DNA of 64,000 nucleotides, from assembly GCF_018143015.1 (NCBI RefSeq), contig NC_054742.1, positions 56,305,195 through 56,369,194 on the forward strand. The letters run 5' to 3'. Source of the DNA: Lytechinus variegatus (lineage: Eukaryota; Echinodermata; Echinoidea; Temnopleuroida; Toxopneustidae). Positions 1 through 11,179 of the stretch are shown piece by piece. The translations under genes were made by a program, and so were the position numbers. Below the pieces are notes generated by a model. It was not told where the DNA came from, did no database searches, and saw only the letters and a list, made by a program, of their open reading frames with translations. Position 1 is the first letter of the stretch. Every line of letters starts with the position of its first letter.

Positions 1-827
1 CTCTCTACCTATCTCTTATCATTTTCTATTGCTTTCTCATTCTGAGTCTTATTGTGATATGTATGTCTTCTTTTCTTTTCTTTAGTTGTGTTGTGATGAT
101 TCTTATAATGAAATGTTTTAGTTCTCTTTATCGTTTAATGAATGTAGATGATAATGCACAGCCCTGTGGAATACCGGTGATTTTGTATGAACATTTCAAT
201 TATATATATTGTGTAATTTGACATATTTTTTTTGTATAAAGCTGAACAGGCTACTCTAGATAAAGATTTTCAATTAATAAATAAATAATGGCCCAAAGTC
301 AATTTTCTCCTGCGAGCGGGTAACGCGCTTTTTGACCAACAATATTTTAGGGTATAGTTTGCGATATTAAAACCAGTCCCCCCCCCCCTCTCTCACCCTC
401 TCTCTCTCTGTCACACACACACACACATCCACCCACACACTTGCACACTTATCCCTATATCTTCCCTCTCTCTTACCCTCTCTCCACCTGTCCCTTTCTC
501 CTCACCTTCTCCCTTAATCCCTGACCCATTTTGAAGGTTTAAGTTGACGGGATCATCTTAAACACACACGCCCACTCACCAGAATCAATTCTTCTTATCC
601 ATTTTGTCAGTGATAGATTTTTTTTCTTCAGACGTGTCGCCAGGATGATTGAGGTCTGTAATTGTGGTAATCAAGTAGCAAATGAACATTTTATCTGGAG
701 ACGGTTGCAGAAGAAATTGTAATTGAACGCCAATAAGAAAAAAAAATCAAATGCAACTTGATTTTCTACTATACATGCGCGTATAAGGGACATGCACTGA
801 ATGATTATTTGGAGTTACATCCGATTG
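1..827. other. Intergenic, no gene seen
   Basis: AT-rich DNA with no convincing coding exon. It holds a C run and CT/CA microsatellite at about 379-427 and pyrimidine-rich sequence to about 520. Nothing else is recognised. Confidence 0.6.
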
Positions 828-1117
828 CGAAGAAGGGAAGAAGAAGAAGAGGAAGAAGAAGAAGAAGCAGAAGAAGAAAAAGAAAAGAAGGACAAGAAGA
901 AGAAAGGGAGAGGAAGAAGGAAGAGGAAGAAGAAGGAAGAGGAGGAGGAAGAAGGAGGAGGAGGAGGAAAGGAAGGAGAAGAAGGAGGAGGAAGAGAAAA
1001 GAAGAAGAAATAGGAGGAGGAATAAATAGGAGGAGAAGATGGTGTTGATGGTGTCGACGATGATGATGATGATGCCGACGATGGTGGTAACGATGATGAT
1101 GACGACGATGAAGAATA
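828..1117. repeat. Purine tract (GAA/GGA) followed by a GAT-rich tract
   Basis: From about 828 to 1030 the plus strand is almost purely A and G (GAAGAAGAGGAAG-type), then a GATGATGATG tract runs from about 1039 to 1117. All frames stay open on both strands only because of the low complexity, giving Glu/Arg/Lys-rich or Ser/Phe-rich translations that are not genes. A mirror-type purine tract of this length can form triplex (H-) DNA. Confidence 0.9.
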
Positions 1118-1164
1118 AGATAATGAACTGTAAGAAAAGAAAAACTATATATATCTGGAGACGT

Positions 1165-1290
1165 TTCAACATTTGTCGTCTATATGACATGTCAGATCTG
1201 AAAACTTTTCTTTGTTTTGAATTATTTTTTTTGAAAAGCATTGTTACGACGGTAACTGTCAGATACAACAGACTTGTCATATAAATATCT
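1165..1290 (-). repeat. MITE fragment, same family as 20877-21025
   Basis: Read on the minus strand this segment carries TCTGACAGTTACCGTCGTAA next to a CAAGTCTGTTGTATC-like stretch. It matches the copy near 20900, which has TCCGACAGTTACTATGGTAA, in order and spacing. It is diverged, and its terminal repeats are not clear. Confidence 0.6.
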
Positions 1291-2035
1291 GACGAGACCC
1301 CTTATTGAAAAGCTCCCCAAACGTACTCCCGACAAGTAACAATTATGGATACACTACAAGTAAAAACCGCTATAGTGTCATTGGCCTAATATGCAAAGTC
1401 TCCAAGTCAACAATGGATCAATAATAACAGAGAAAAGGGAAACACGATCAAAGTTGGAATGTCATTAAAAATTGAAAATCGATGTAAATTTCTTAGATGT
1501 ATGCCATCCTCAAGTTAAGACGTTGGGACATTGGAGGCGCTCTCATTTTAGGAATACATGAGCGAAGGAGGCATGAGACCAATCGCGAGCGTTTGAACTT
1601 CAGCTTAACGAAATTTTAAGGGTGAAGTCCACTCAAACGATAAAATCATCTGAATAAAATGACCCCCCAAAAAATTAACAGTTTTGATACTCAAAATGTA
1701 ATCAAAATCGGATGTTAAAAGGGGAAGTTATGTCAGTTCTAAATTAAATATATTTTAACAAATAGTAAAATGCACGTTGTGATATAAAATGAGCATCTAT
1801 TGTCGCACACTCTTTATTATTTCTTTTCTATTTTATTGTGTCAATTATAAACTATCATATTTCTTGCAAATGAATGACAAAATGTTACTGCAGTGGCATG
1901 CAATGCGATGTTTATGCGGAATGAGAATTTGATTTACTAAATGAGGGGAAACAACATTTTATATTTCATAATACCGGTATCATCAAAATGTAATCACATA
2001 GCATGTTCATGATTTTGCTACTCTGTGTGGTATAT
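1291..2035. other. Intergenic with a MITE-end fragment
   Basis: No exon is seen. Near 1617-1740 there is a piece (TTAAGGGTGAAGTCCACTC and AATCGGATGTTAAAA) like the ends of the fold-back MITE family found whole at 51465-52052, but it is diverged and without a second end. Confidence 0.5.
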
Positions 2036-2065
2036 ACAGATGTGCTCAAAAGTAAGTGAACCCCG
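2036..2065. mobile_element. Solo Tc1-like terminal repeat
   Basis: TACAGATGTGCTCAAAAGTA followed by AGTGAACCCC has the form of a Tc1/mariner terminus at a TA target. No matching inverted end was found nearby, so this is a solo or truncated end. Confidence 0.45.
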
Positions 2066-2289
2066 CTAAAAAATAAAAATGATTTAAAGTGTTCAGGTTC
2101 TGTCCTAGTTTTGTCAAGTCAGGTGATAATATTACATTCCATAAAGTTTGTTTCTCTTGGCTCGGAGAATATTGTACTGCTGTTATCTACATAAAACACT
2201 CAGCATGAAGAATTACACGAAGAACTCCTGTACCATAAAATGGAAAGGGTAATAGGATCTGAAATTTTAGCACATTAACATGCCTAGAA

Positions 2290-2354
2290 CCAATAATAAT
2301 TTTATGCAACATGATTTTTAGGCTAGAAATCATGTTGCGTAAAATTTTTATTGG
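2290..2354. repeat. Near-perfect 28-bp hairpin with 9-nt loop
   Basis: Arms 2290-2317 and 2327-2354 pair over 28 positions with one mismatch and one G-U wobble around the loop TTAGGCTAG. The size and shape resemble a microRNA precursor, but the sequence could equally be a tiny MITE. No transcript evidence is available from sequence alone. Confidence 0.85.
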
Positions 2355-2768
2355 CGCCTTGATAGACAGTTACCTGTCGGAGATGGCGCCATTACCCTTG
2401 TAGAATCAGATAAATCAAATACTGGTACCTGGCGATAACGAAAACACTGACAAAAGAAAAAAAAATGTGTGTCATGTTGACCCAGATGAGAGTCGATTGG
2501 GTCCTTTAACCGTTCTCTCGAGTATTCTTTTTATAAAAAATACTTCATGAAACGAAACGATGCTTGATATTCCCCTTTTAGGTCAGTAAAGAGGCCCTAT
2601 ACCAACTCAGCTAGCGCAAAACGGCCCTCTAGTCGATTTGACAGTCTCATAGGTTCAATACACCAACCTAGAAATGTTCTTTCCGATGAAGGTTTTTTTC
2701 CTGATTCGTGTTCCTTTGAGGTCCTAGACCAAATTCAGCTTGGTTGCCAAAAGTTGCCGTTTGGGCAA

Positions 2769-3500
2769 TTTTGCTAATTTGCATAAATCCAAAATGGCCG
2801 CCAGATGTCATCTTGAAAACCTAACTTTTGAACCCCTGTCCACAAAATGATGAGTAATAACTCGTTTTAGAGGTTTAGAGATGTGTAGAACCGATTTCTG
2901 TAATCATTTTTGCAATATAAGGTCATCTTCAGGTCAAATCCAAGATGGCCGCCAGATTCCATCTTGAAAAATTGACCTTTGATCCCCTTGCCCAAGAATG
3001 ACGAGTAATACTTCTGTTTAGGGGTTTTGGGGTGTGCAGAATCTCTTTCTGCTTTCTATTTTTCAATATAATGTTATCTTCAGGTCAAATCCAAGATGGC
3101 CGCCATATGACGCCATCTTGAAATATCAACTTTTGAACTCTTTGCCCCATAATCATGAATAATAACTCTATTCGTAAGTCATTTGGTATGTTGATTCAAT
3201 TCATGCTGTAATTTTGCATAATGGATAATCTTCAGATCAAATCCAAGATGGCCGCCACCCGCCATCTTGAAAAATTACTTTCCGAGGCTTATTCGTGTTA
3301 GAACTAATGTAAAGGGATATCAATAAGAATACTCATTTCTTTTATTAATTCTCAAGTTTTTGTCCCAGAATCATGAATAATCCCTCTTTTCGTGAGTTAT
3401 TTGGTATGTTGATTCCATTTCTGTTAATAATTTTGCAATATAGGATCATCTCCAGGTCAAAATAATCCAACATGACCACTAAACGCCATATTAAGAAAAA
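2769..3500. repeat. Left arm: tandem units with AAGATGGCGGC-type palindrome
   Basis: Units at about 2788, 2943, 3093, 3243 and a decayed one near 3468 each carry CAAGATGGCCGCC (or a variant) followed by the inverted CATCTTG. Between palindromes lie a CCCCAAAATGATGAATAATA-like stretch and a TGCAATATAAGGTCATCTTC stretch. The period is about 150 bp. The reverse complement contains AAGATGGCGGC, which matches the animal YY1 consensus. Confidence 0.85.
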
Positions 3501-3879
3501 AAACTACTTCCGAGACTATTGAACCTTGAAGAAGTGCTCTCCCTAATAAGGTTGTTGTTATGTATTGGAGCTCATGTAAGGGGATTTCAGTGAGAATGAT
3601 TCATTTCTTTTAATCACTCAATTTTTAGTTCGAGGTCAAGTCATGTCTAAGATGGTCAGATGGTTGATAGATTTCGACATCAACCGCTTACTTTAGAATG
3701 AAACCATTCAAGGTTTGGGCTATGATTTCGGGAGTTTTGATCCTTTTTTTTATTTCTGTGCAACCATACTTTTCCAGTGAAATGACTTTAAAGTATTATT
3801 TGAATTAAAAAGTGATTTCTCCTTAATTTTTTGTCAAAAAAATTAGTTAACTTATTAACTTCCTTTATAATTATTATTG

Positions 3880-4800
3880 GAATTTTCCTCCTGACAAGAG
3901 CCATTGACTTGGTCAGCAGGAGTGCACTCTTTAGCCTCCTGCAGAAGATAGGCTCCCCCAAGACTGTTCCACGGTCAGGATTGTTCTCATTCGTGAAATG
4001 TTTTACAGAAACGATGTCGCCCCTGCCTCTCAAGAGGAATATACATAACAGCTGCCTGTCCTGTGCATGTAAAGGGTTTGGATCATCCATCAGCCTGTGA
4101 GACAGTCAGAAATCCTGATAGACTCAAGACACCGACTGTCCTCCAGATGTGTATATCAACAGCACACACTTGTCTGGTTGTGGTGGACTCCTCACCTACC
4201 TTGGACCGACTATATGTCTCTTGCCCCTTTCAGAGGACAAGCATATAAGCATCAGGATTGTAAAATCTGTCACAGTCATGGCCAAGCTCCTGCACGGAAG
4301 TAAGTCCTGGAAAACTTTCGCCGTCCAAGAAAAGTGGCTAAACACCTTCCATGTCAGCTGCCTCGGACGTATAATGCACGTTAAACGACAGGACAAAGTG
4401 AAAGATACAGAGGCCCTTCAGCGTACCTGCTGAAAAGCTTATTCTCGCTCCTTAGTCAAAGGCACCTCAGGTGGTTGGGGCATGTTTGCCGCATGAAACC
4501 TTGGCGAATCCCTTCTTGGATTCGCCAAGGTAAGGTGAGCTGTGTGATTGGTCTCACCCCATCGGTAGATCACACCTCCGTTATAAAGACCCCTGCAAAC
4601 GTGACATAAAACTTGCCGGCATAGACACTAACACTTATGAAGGTGTAGATGATAGTCGCCATTCTATGGAGAGCTACTAAGTACAGGGTAAAGACGTCAG
4701 AAAATAAACGGAATGCTAAATTGGCAGACCAAAGGCCTATGAGGAAGGCTAGGATAGCATCTCTACATAAACGTGTCTCAGCGCCATCCTCCTTCATCTG
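3880..4800 (+). pseudogene. LINE reverse-transcriptase remnant
   Basis: Broken plus-strand frames give pieces typical of a non-LTR retrotransposon pol C-terminal half, in the right order: RAIDLVSRSALFSLLQKIGS (RT thumb/palm edge), LTYLGPTI, LLHGSKSWKTF, LNTFHVSCLGRI, then LLSQRHLRWLGHVCRM and a PIGR..LRYKDPCKRDIK motif. The frames are disrupted by several stops and shifts and no start, endonuclease or catalytic YADD region is seen. The remnant sits exactly between the two inverted-repeat arms. The family could be RTE-like or another endonuclease LINE; the clade is not certain. Confidence 0.8.
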
Positions 4801-4860
4801 TAAAAATTTGCTCTAGAGACTAGTATGGATGGACCTTAAAAAATAAAAAAATACACTCGA

Positions 4861-5660
4861 AATGGACCATAGCCCAAACCTAAAGAGGATTCATTCTAAG
4901 TTGAGCAATAAATGTTGAAATCTGACATCTATGATGTAACTTCACCTTGACCTTGAACTTGAGAATTATTAAAAAAAAGATTCAGTATTCTTACTGAAAT
5001 CCCTTTACATTAGTTCTAACACGTATAAGCCTCGGACAGTAATTTTTCAAGATGGCGGTCGGCGGCCATCTTGGATTTGATCTGAAGATTATCCTTTGTG
5101 CAAAATAACTGCATGAATTGAATCAACATACCAAATGACTCATGAATAGAGTTATTATTCATGTTTTGGGGCAAAGGGTTCAACAATTGATATTTCAAGA
5201 TGGCGGCCATCTTGGATTTGACCTGAAGATGACATTATATTGCAAAATAGAAAGCAGAAATGGATTCTACACCCCCCAAAACCCCTAAATAGAGGTATTA
5301 CTGGTCATTTTGGGGCAAGGGGAACAAAAGTCAATTTTTCAAGATGGCATCTGGCGGCCATCTTGGATTTGACCTGAAGATGACCTTATATTGCAAAAAT
5401 GATTACAGAAATCGGTTCTACACATCTCTAAACCCCCAAAACAAGTCATTACCCATCATTTTGTGGACAGGGGTTCAAAAGTTAGGTTTTCAAGATGGCA
5501 TCTGGCGGCCATTTTGGATTTATGCAAATTAGCAAAATTGCCCAAACGGCAACTTTTGGCAACCAAGCTGAATTTGTTCTAGGACCCCATAGGAACACGA
5601 ATCAAGAAAAAAACTTCATCGGAAAGAACATTTCTAGGTTCGGAAAATGTCAAATCGACT
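4861..5660. repeat. Right arm of the inverted-repeat composite
   Basis: This is the inverted counterpart of 2660-3724. Palindrome-bearing units begin near 5050, 5198, 5342 and 5492 (spacing about 147 bp), with CAAGATGGCGGTCGG and CAAGATGGCATCTGGCGGCC forms. The outer end contains GGCAACTTTTGGCAACC, the inverse of the left arm's sequence near 2740. Short ORFs through this arm are chance. Confidence 0.85.
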
Positions 5661-5730
5661 ATTCCGCAATTTATGTTTATTGATAGGCTAATAATTATAA
5701 ACTTAATGAATTGAAACGATGCTTGAAATG

Positions 5731-8700
5731 TTCCTCACCCCTTCTTATCTTCCTCACCCCTTCTTATCTTCCTCACCCCTTATTATCTTCCTCACCCCTT
5801 CTTATCTTCCTCACCCCTTCTTATCTTCCTCATCCCTTCTTATCTTCCTTAACCCTTTTTATCTTCCTCACCCCTTTTTATCTTCCTCACCCCTTATTAT
5901 CTTCCTTAACCCTTTTTATCTTCCTCACCCCTTTATTATCTTCCTCAACCCTTCTTATCTTCCTCAACCCTTAATATCTTCCTCACCCCTTCTTATCTTC
6001 CTCACCCCTTATTATCTTCTTCACCCTTCTTATCTTCCTCATCCCTTATTATTTTCCTCATCCCTTATTATCTTCCTCACCTCTTCTTGTCTTTCTCACC
6101 CCTACTTATCTTCCTCACCCCTTCTTATCTTCCTCACCCCTTCTTATCTTCCTCACCCTTTCTTATCTTTCTCAACCCTTCTTATCTTCCTCAACCCTTC
6201 TTATCTTCCTCACCCCTTCTTATCTTCCTCAACCCTTATTATCTTCTTCACCCCTTCTTATCTTCCTCACCTCTTCTTATCTTCCTCATCCCTTCTTATC
6301 TTCCTTAACCCTTTTTATCTTCCTCACCCCTTTTTATCTTTCTTAACCCTTTTTATCTTCCTCACCCCTTTATTATCTTCCTCAAACCTTCTTATCTTCC
6401 TCAACCCTTCTTATCTTCCTCAACCCTTCTTATCTTCCTCACCCCTTCTTATCTTCCTCACCCTTATTATCTTCCTCACCCCTTCTTATCTTCCTCACCC
6501 CTTCTTATCTTCCTCACCCCTTATTATCTTCTTCACCCCTTCTTATCTTCGTCACCCCTTCTTATCTTCCTCATCCCTTATTATCTTTCTCATCCCTTAT
6601 TATCTTCCTCACCTCTTCTTGTCTTCTCACCCCTACTTATCTTCCTCAACCCTTCTTATCTTCCTCACCCCTTATTATCTTCCTCACCTCTTCTTATCTT
6701 CCTCAACCCTTCTTGTCTTCCTCAACATTTATCATCTTTCTCAACCCTTCTTATCTTCCTCAACCCATCTTATCTTCCTCAACCCGTCTTATCTTCCTCA
6801 CCCCTTCTTATATTCCTTATCCCTTATTATCTTCTTCACCCCTTCTTATCTTCCTCACCCCTTCTTATCTTCCTCACCCCTTCTTATCTTCCTCACCCCT
6901 TCTTATCTTCCTCAACCCTTTTTATCTTCCTCACCCCTTTATTATCTTCCTCACCCCTTCTTATCTTCCTCAACCCTTCTTATCTTCCTCACCCCTTCTT
7001 ATCTTCCTCACCCCTTATTATCTTCTTCACCCCTTCTTATCTTCGTCACCCCTTCTTATCTTCCTCATCCCTTTATTATCTTCCTCAACCCTTCTTATCT
7101 TCCTCATCCCTTTATTATCTTCCTCAACCCTTCTTATCTTCCTCAACCCTTCTTATCTTCCTCACCCCTTCTTATCTTCCTCACCCCTTCTTATCTTCCT
7201 CACCCTTCTTATCTTCCTTAACCCTTTTTATCTTCCTCACCCCTTTATTATCTTCCTCAACCCTTCTTATCTTCCTCAACCCTTCTTATCTTCCTCACCC
7301 TTCTTATCTTCCTCACCCCTTCTTATCTTCCTCACCTCTTCTTATCTTCCTCAACCCTTCTTGTCTTCCTCAACCTTTATTATCTTTCTCAACCCTTCTT
7401 ATCTTCCTCAACCCGTCTTATCTTCCTCACCCCTTCTTATCTTCCTTATCCCTTATTATCTTCTTCACCCTTTCTTATCTTCCTCACCTCTTCTTATCTT
7501 CCTCATCCCTTCTTATCTTCCTTAACCCTTTTTATCTTCCTCACCCCTTTTTATCTTCCTCACCCCTTTATTATCTTCCTCAACCCTTCTTATCTTCCTC
7601 AACCCTTCTTATCTTCCTCACCCCTTCTTATCTTCCTCACCCCTTATTATCTTCTTCACCCCTTCTTATCTTCGTCACCCCTTCTTATCTTCCTCATCCC
7701 TTATTATCTTATTCACCCCTTCTTATCTTCGTCACCCCTTCTTATCTTCCTCATCCCTTATTATCTTCCTCATCCCTTATTATCTTCCTCACCTCTTCTT
7801 GTCTTTCTCACCCCTACTTATCTTCCTCAACCGTTCTTATCTTCCTCACCCCTTATTATCTTCCTCACCTCTTTTTATCTTTCTCAACCCTTCTTATCTT
7901 CCTCAACCCATCTTATCTTCCTCAACCCGTCTTATCTTCCTCACCCCTTCTTATATTCCTTATCCCTTATTATCTTCTTCACCCTTCTTATCTTCCTCAC
8001 CCCTTCTTATCTTCCTCACCCCTTCTTATCTTCCTTAACCCTTTTTATCTTCCTCACCCCTTTATTATCTTCCTCAACCCTTCTTATCTTCCTCAACCCT
8101 TCTTATCTTCCTCACCCCTTCTTATCTTCCTCACCCCTTATTATCTTCTTCACCCCTTCTTATCTTCGTCACCCCTTCTTATCTTCCTCATCCCTTTATT
8201 ATCTTCCTCAACCCTTCTTATCTTCCTCACCCCTTTTTATCTTCCTCAACCCTTCTTATCTTCCTCAACCCTTCTTATCTTCCTCACCCCTTCTTATCTT
8301 GCTCACCCCTTATTATCTTCTTCACCCCTTGTTATCTTCCTTAACCCTTTTTATCTTCCTCCCCTTTATTATCTTCCTTAACCCTTCTTATCTTCCTCAA
8401 CCCTTCTTATCTTCCTCACCCCTTCTTATCTTCCTCACCCCTTCTTATCTTCCTCACCCCTTCTTATCTTCCTCAACCCTTCTTATCTTCCTCACCCCTT
8501 ATCTTCCTCACCCCTTCTTATCTTCCTCACCCCTTCTTATCTTCCTTATCCCTTCTTATCTTCGTCACCCCTTCTTATCTTCCTCATCCCTTATTATCTT
8601 CCTCATCCCTTATTATCTTCCTCACCTCTTCTTGTCTTTCTCACCCCTACTTATCTTCCTCAACCGTTCTTATCTTCCTCACCCCTTATTATCTTCCTCA

Positions 8701-9888
8701 CCTCTTCTTATCTTTCTCAACCCTTCTTATCTTCCTCAACCCATCTTATCTTCCTCAACCCGTCTTATCTTCCTCACCCTTCTTATATTCCTTATCCCTT
8801 ATTATCTTCTTCACCCCTTCTTATCTTCCTCACCCCTTCTTATCTTCCTCATCCCTTCTTATCTTCCCCAACCCTTCTTATCTTCCTCACCCCTTCTTAT
8901 CTTCCTCACCCCTTATTATCTTCTTCACCCCTTCTTATCTTCCTTAACCCTTTTTATCTTCCTCACCCCTTTATTATCTTCCTTAACCCTTCTTATCTTC
9001 CTCAACCCTTCTTATCTTCCTCACCCCTTCTTATCTTCCTCACCCCTTATTATCTTCCTCACCCCTTCTTATCTTCCTCAACCCTTCTTATCTTCCTCAC
9101 CCCTTATCTTTCTCACCCCTTCTTATCTTCCTCACCCCTTCTTATCTTCCTCACCCCTTCTTATCTTCCTCAACCCTTCTTATCTTCCTCAACCCTTCTT
9201 ATCTTCCTCAACCCTTCTTATCTTCCTCACCCCTTCTTATCTTCCTCACCCCTTATTATCTTCTTCACCCCTTCTTATCTTCGTCACCCCTTCTTATCTT
9301 CCTCATACCTTATTATTTTCCTCATCCTTTATTATTTTCCTCACCTCTTCTTGTCTTTCTCACCCCTACTTATCTTCCTCACCCCTTCTTATCTTCCTCA
9401 ACCCTTCTTATCTTCCTCAACCCTTCTTATCTTCCTCACCCCTTCTTATCTTCCTCACCTCTTCTTGTCTTCCTCACCCCTTCTTATCTTCCTCACCCCT
9501 TCTTATCTTCCTCACCCCTTCTTATCTTCCTCACCTCTTCTTGTCTTCCTCACCCCTTCTTATCTTCCTCACCTCTTCTTGTCTTCCTCACCCCTTCTTA
9601 TCTTCCTCACCCCTTCTTATCTTCCTCACCCCTTCTTATCTTCCTCACCCCTTCTTATCTTCCTCACCCCTTCTTATCTTCCTCATCCCTTCTTTTCTTC
9701 CTCACCCCTTCTTATCTTCCTCATCCCTCCTTTTCTTCCTCATCCCTCCTTTTCTTCCTCACCCCTTCTTATCTTCCACATCCCTCCTTTTCTTCCCCAC
9801 CCCTTCTTATCTTCCTTAACACTACTTATCTTCCTCATCCCTCCTATTCTTCCTCACCCCTTCTTATTTTCCTCACCCCTTATTATCT
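5731..9888. repeat. 19-bp minisatellite, about 219 units
   Basis: A single uninterrupted array of TTCCTCACCCCTTCTTATC (4,158 bp). Common variants are CTCAACCC, CTCATCCC, CTTATTATC, TTCTTCACC, TTCGTCACC and CTTGTCTTTC. Because 19 is not a multiple of 3, three units make a 57-bp, 19-residue repeat in every frame, so long ORFs full of Leu, Ser and Pro appear; these are not proteins. Landmark variants recur in blocks, which shows higher-order repeats. The right edge (about 9690-9888) drifts to CTCCTTTTC forms. The minus strand of each unit reads GAGGAAGATAAG, with an ETS-like GGAA core and a GATA site, and the plus strand CCTCACCC fits a KLF consensus. Confidence 0.97.
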
Positions 9889-10218
9889 GTTAAAGAGTGC
9901 CCCTTTGAAACAAAACAATATTATGTTACTACTTATGAAGGAAAAAACTTGTAAGAATAATCTTACATGCTTTAAGTTTCATGAGTCATGTGAGTGGGGG
10001 TAGATATAGGCAGTGGCGTACAGATGGGGGGGGGGTTGTTCTCCCCCCAAAAAAAAGGAAAGAAAAGAAAAGAGAGAAGGGTAGAATAATAATATGATAT
10101 CATTTTCTGAACATTATGTCAAAATCTGTCACAAAATTCGTTACATAAAATGTCAAAATTTTTGCTTGCTCTCTTCACTCGCTCGCAGCTTCTTATAAAT
10201 TTTACGTGATTCGACATA
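9889..10218. other. Intergenic with a transposon-end fragment
   Basis: No gene. A GGCAGTGGCGTACAGATGGG piece ending in a G run and then a C run (about 10011-10048) looks like one terminus of a common invertebrate DNA repeat. GCTTGCTCTCTTCACTCGCT near 10160 resembles the GCGAGCGCGAAG motifs of 24181-26429. Confidence 0.5.
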
Positions 10219-10829
10219 CAGTTGAGGCAAGAAGTTTACATACACCCAGGAAATAATTTAAGAAAAGTTGACACTTGCAAAACATAAAATTTACTGTATC
10301 TTATAAAATATTTGTGCTATCATGACGAATTTGATATCAAACACCCCTTCATCAAATTACTTTGTCATCAGGAGCTGACAAATATTTAAGTGTCATTTTC
10401 CCCCAAAATATTTATATTCTAGAAAAATTAAAAAATAAAAATTTGACAAAAACATTTCATATCTGTACTAGTTACTTCAATCTCAACACAAACATTTCAG
10501 ATTACACTTTTTTGTTTAGTGGTGACATATCATGATAGAAAGTGTAATATAAATCATAGATTTGACATGAAAATGAAACAATGTTTGAAAATATAATATT
10601 AAACAATATAATACATTTAGCATGAATATTCCCTTTTTTTCTTCAAAGAAAATTTCACCTCAAATATATTTTCATAAGTTTCATTCCGGGGCATCCCAAG
10701 ATGTGACACTCTTTATTGATAGCAAATTTTTCATGGTATTTATATTTGTGAAAGTTTTACGATTAAGTTGGGCACTAAAACAACTTTCACTGAATTCCAT
10801 GGGTGTATGTAAACTTTTGGCCTCAACTG
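10219..10829. mobile_element. Tc1/mariner-type MITE
   Basis: A 611-bp element. The left end CAGTTGAGGCAAGAAGTTTA continues into CATACACCCA, and the right end is its inverse, ending GGCCTCAACTG; the roughly 30-bp terminal repeats differ at two or three places. The left flank is TA, as expected for Tc1 insertion; the right flank is TC, presumably a mutated TA. The termini closely resemble those of vertebrate and invertebrate Tc1 elements (CAGTTGA...GTTTACATACAC). No transposase coding sequence is seen inside, so it is non-autonomous. Confidence 0.9.
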
Positions 10830-10900
10830 TCCCCCCCCCTCATGTTGGGCTCATATAAATAGCATAAGTCATCTTTTCTTTTAAGACCTTTGGGCCTTTT

Positions 10901-11079
10901 TGTAGTAAGTAGTTACTATGACTCTCAATAAACTACTCTTTGAGACAGTGGGTTTGTAAACTATGAAGCTGAGTATATATTCTCGTTTCTCTCTGTCGCG
11001 CTGCTTACATTCAGCCTTTGCGATATTATACTCATGTCATGTGTTTTTCTGCCAAGAGGTGGCGCTGCACCTCTTTACA
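10901..11079 (-). repeat. 3' LTR of the gypsy element
   Basis: 179 bp, starting TGTAGTAAGTAG and ending CACCTCTTTACA on the plus strand, so it is bounded TG...CA. It is identical by eye to 15977-16155. Confidence 0.95.
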
Positions 11080-11089
11080 TCTTTCCCTT

Positions 11090-11158
<69 letters not shown>

Positions 11159-11179
11159 CAAATAAGGTCATGAACGAAA

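Larger units (their letters stand above)
2554..5726. repeat. Large inverted-repeat composite flanked by direct repeats
   Basis: The left arm (about 2660-3724) and right arm (about 4861-5660) are inverted copies of each other, recognisable over about 0.8 kb; the left arm has at least one extra unit. Each arm is built of about 150-bp tandem units. The centre (3725-4860) holds a LINE fragment. The 14-bp direct repeat GAAACGATGCTTGA occurs at 2554-2567 and 5713-5726, within a longer imperfect direct repeat, so it may be an old duplication and not a true target-site duplication. No transposase was found. Confidence 0.85.

Noticed and set aside
747-1284. ORFs on both strands across the purine tract
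   Set aside because: Simple-sequence translations (Glu/Arg/Lys or Ser/Phe/Leu); no gene structure.
2554-5726. 14-bp direct repeats as a true target-site duplication
   Set aside because: The similarity extends imperfectly beyond 14 bp on both sides, which fits an older segmental duplication as well; left open.
5719-9893. Long open frames of up to 506 codons rich in Leu, Ser, Pro and Phe
   Set aside because: They are translations of a 19-bp tandem repeat; a 57-bp super-period keeps all frames open. There is no codon bias, start context or domain.
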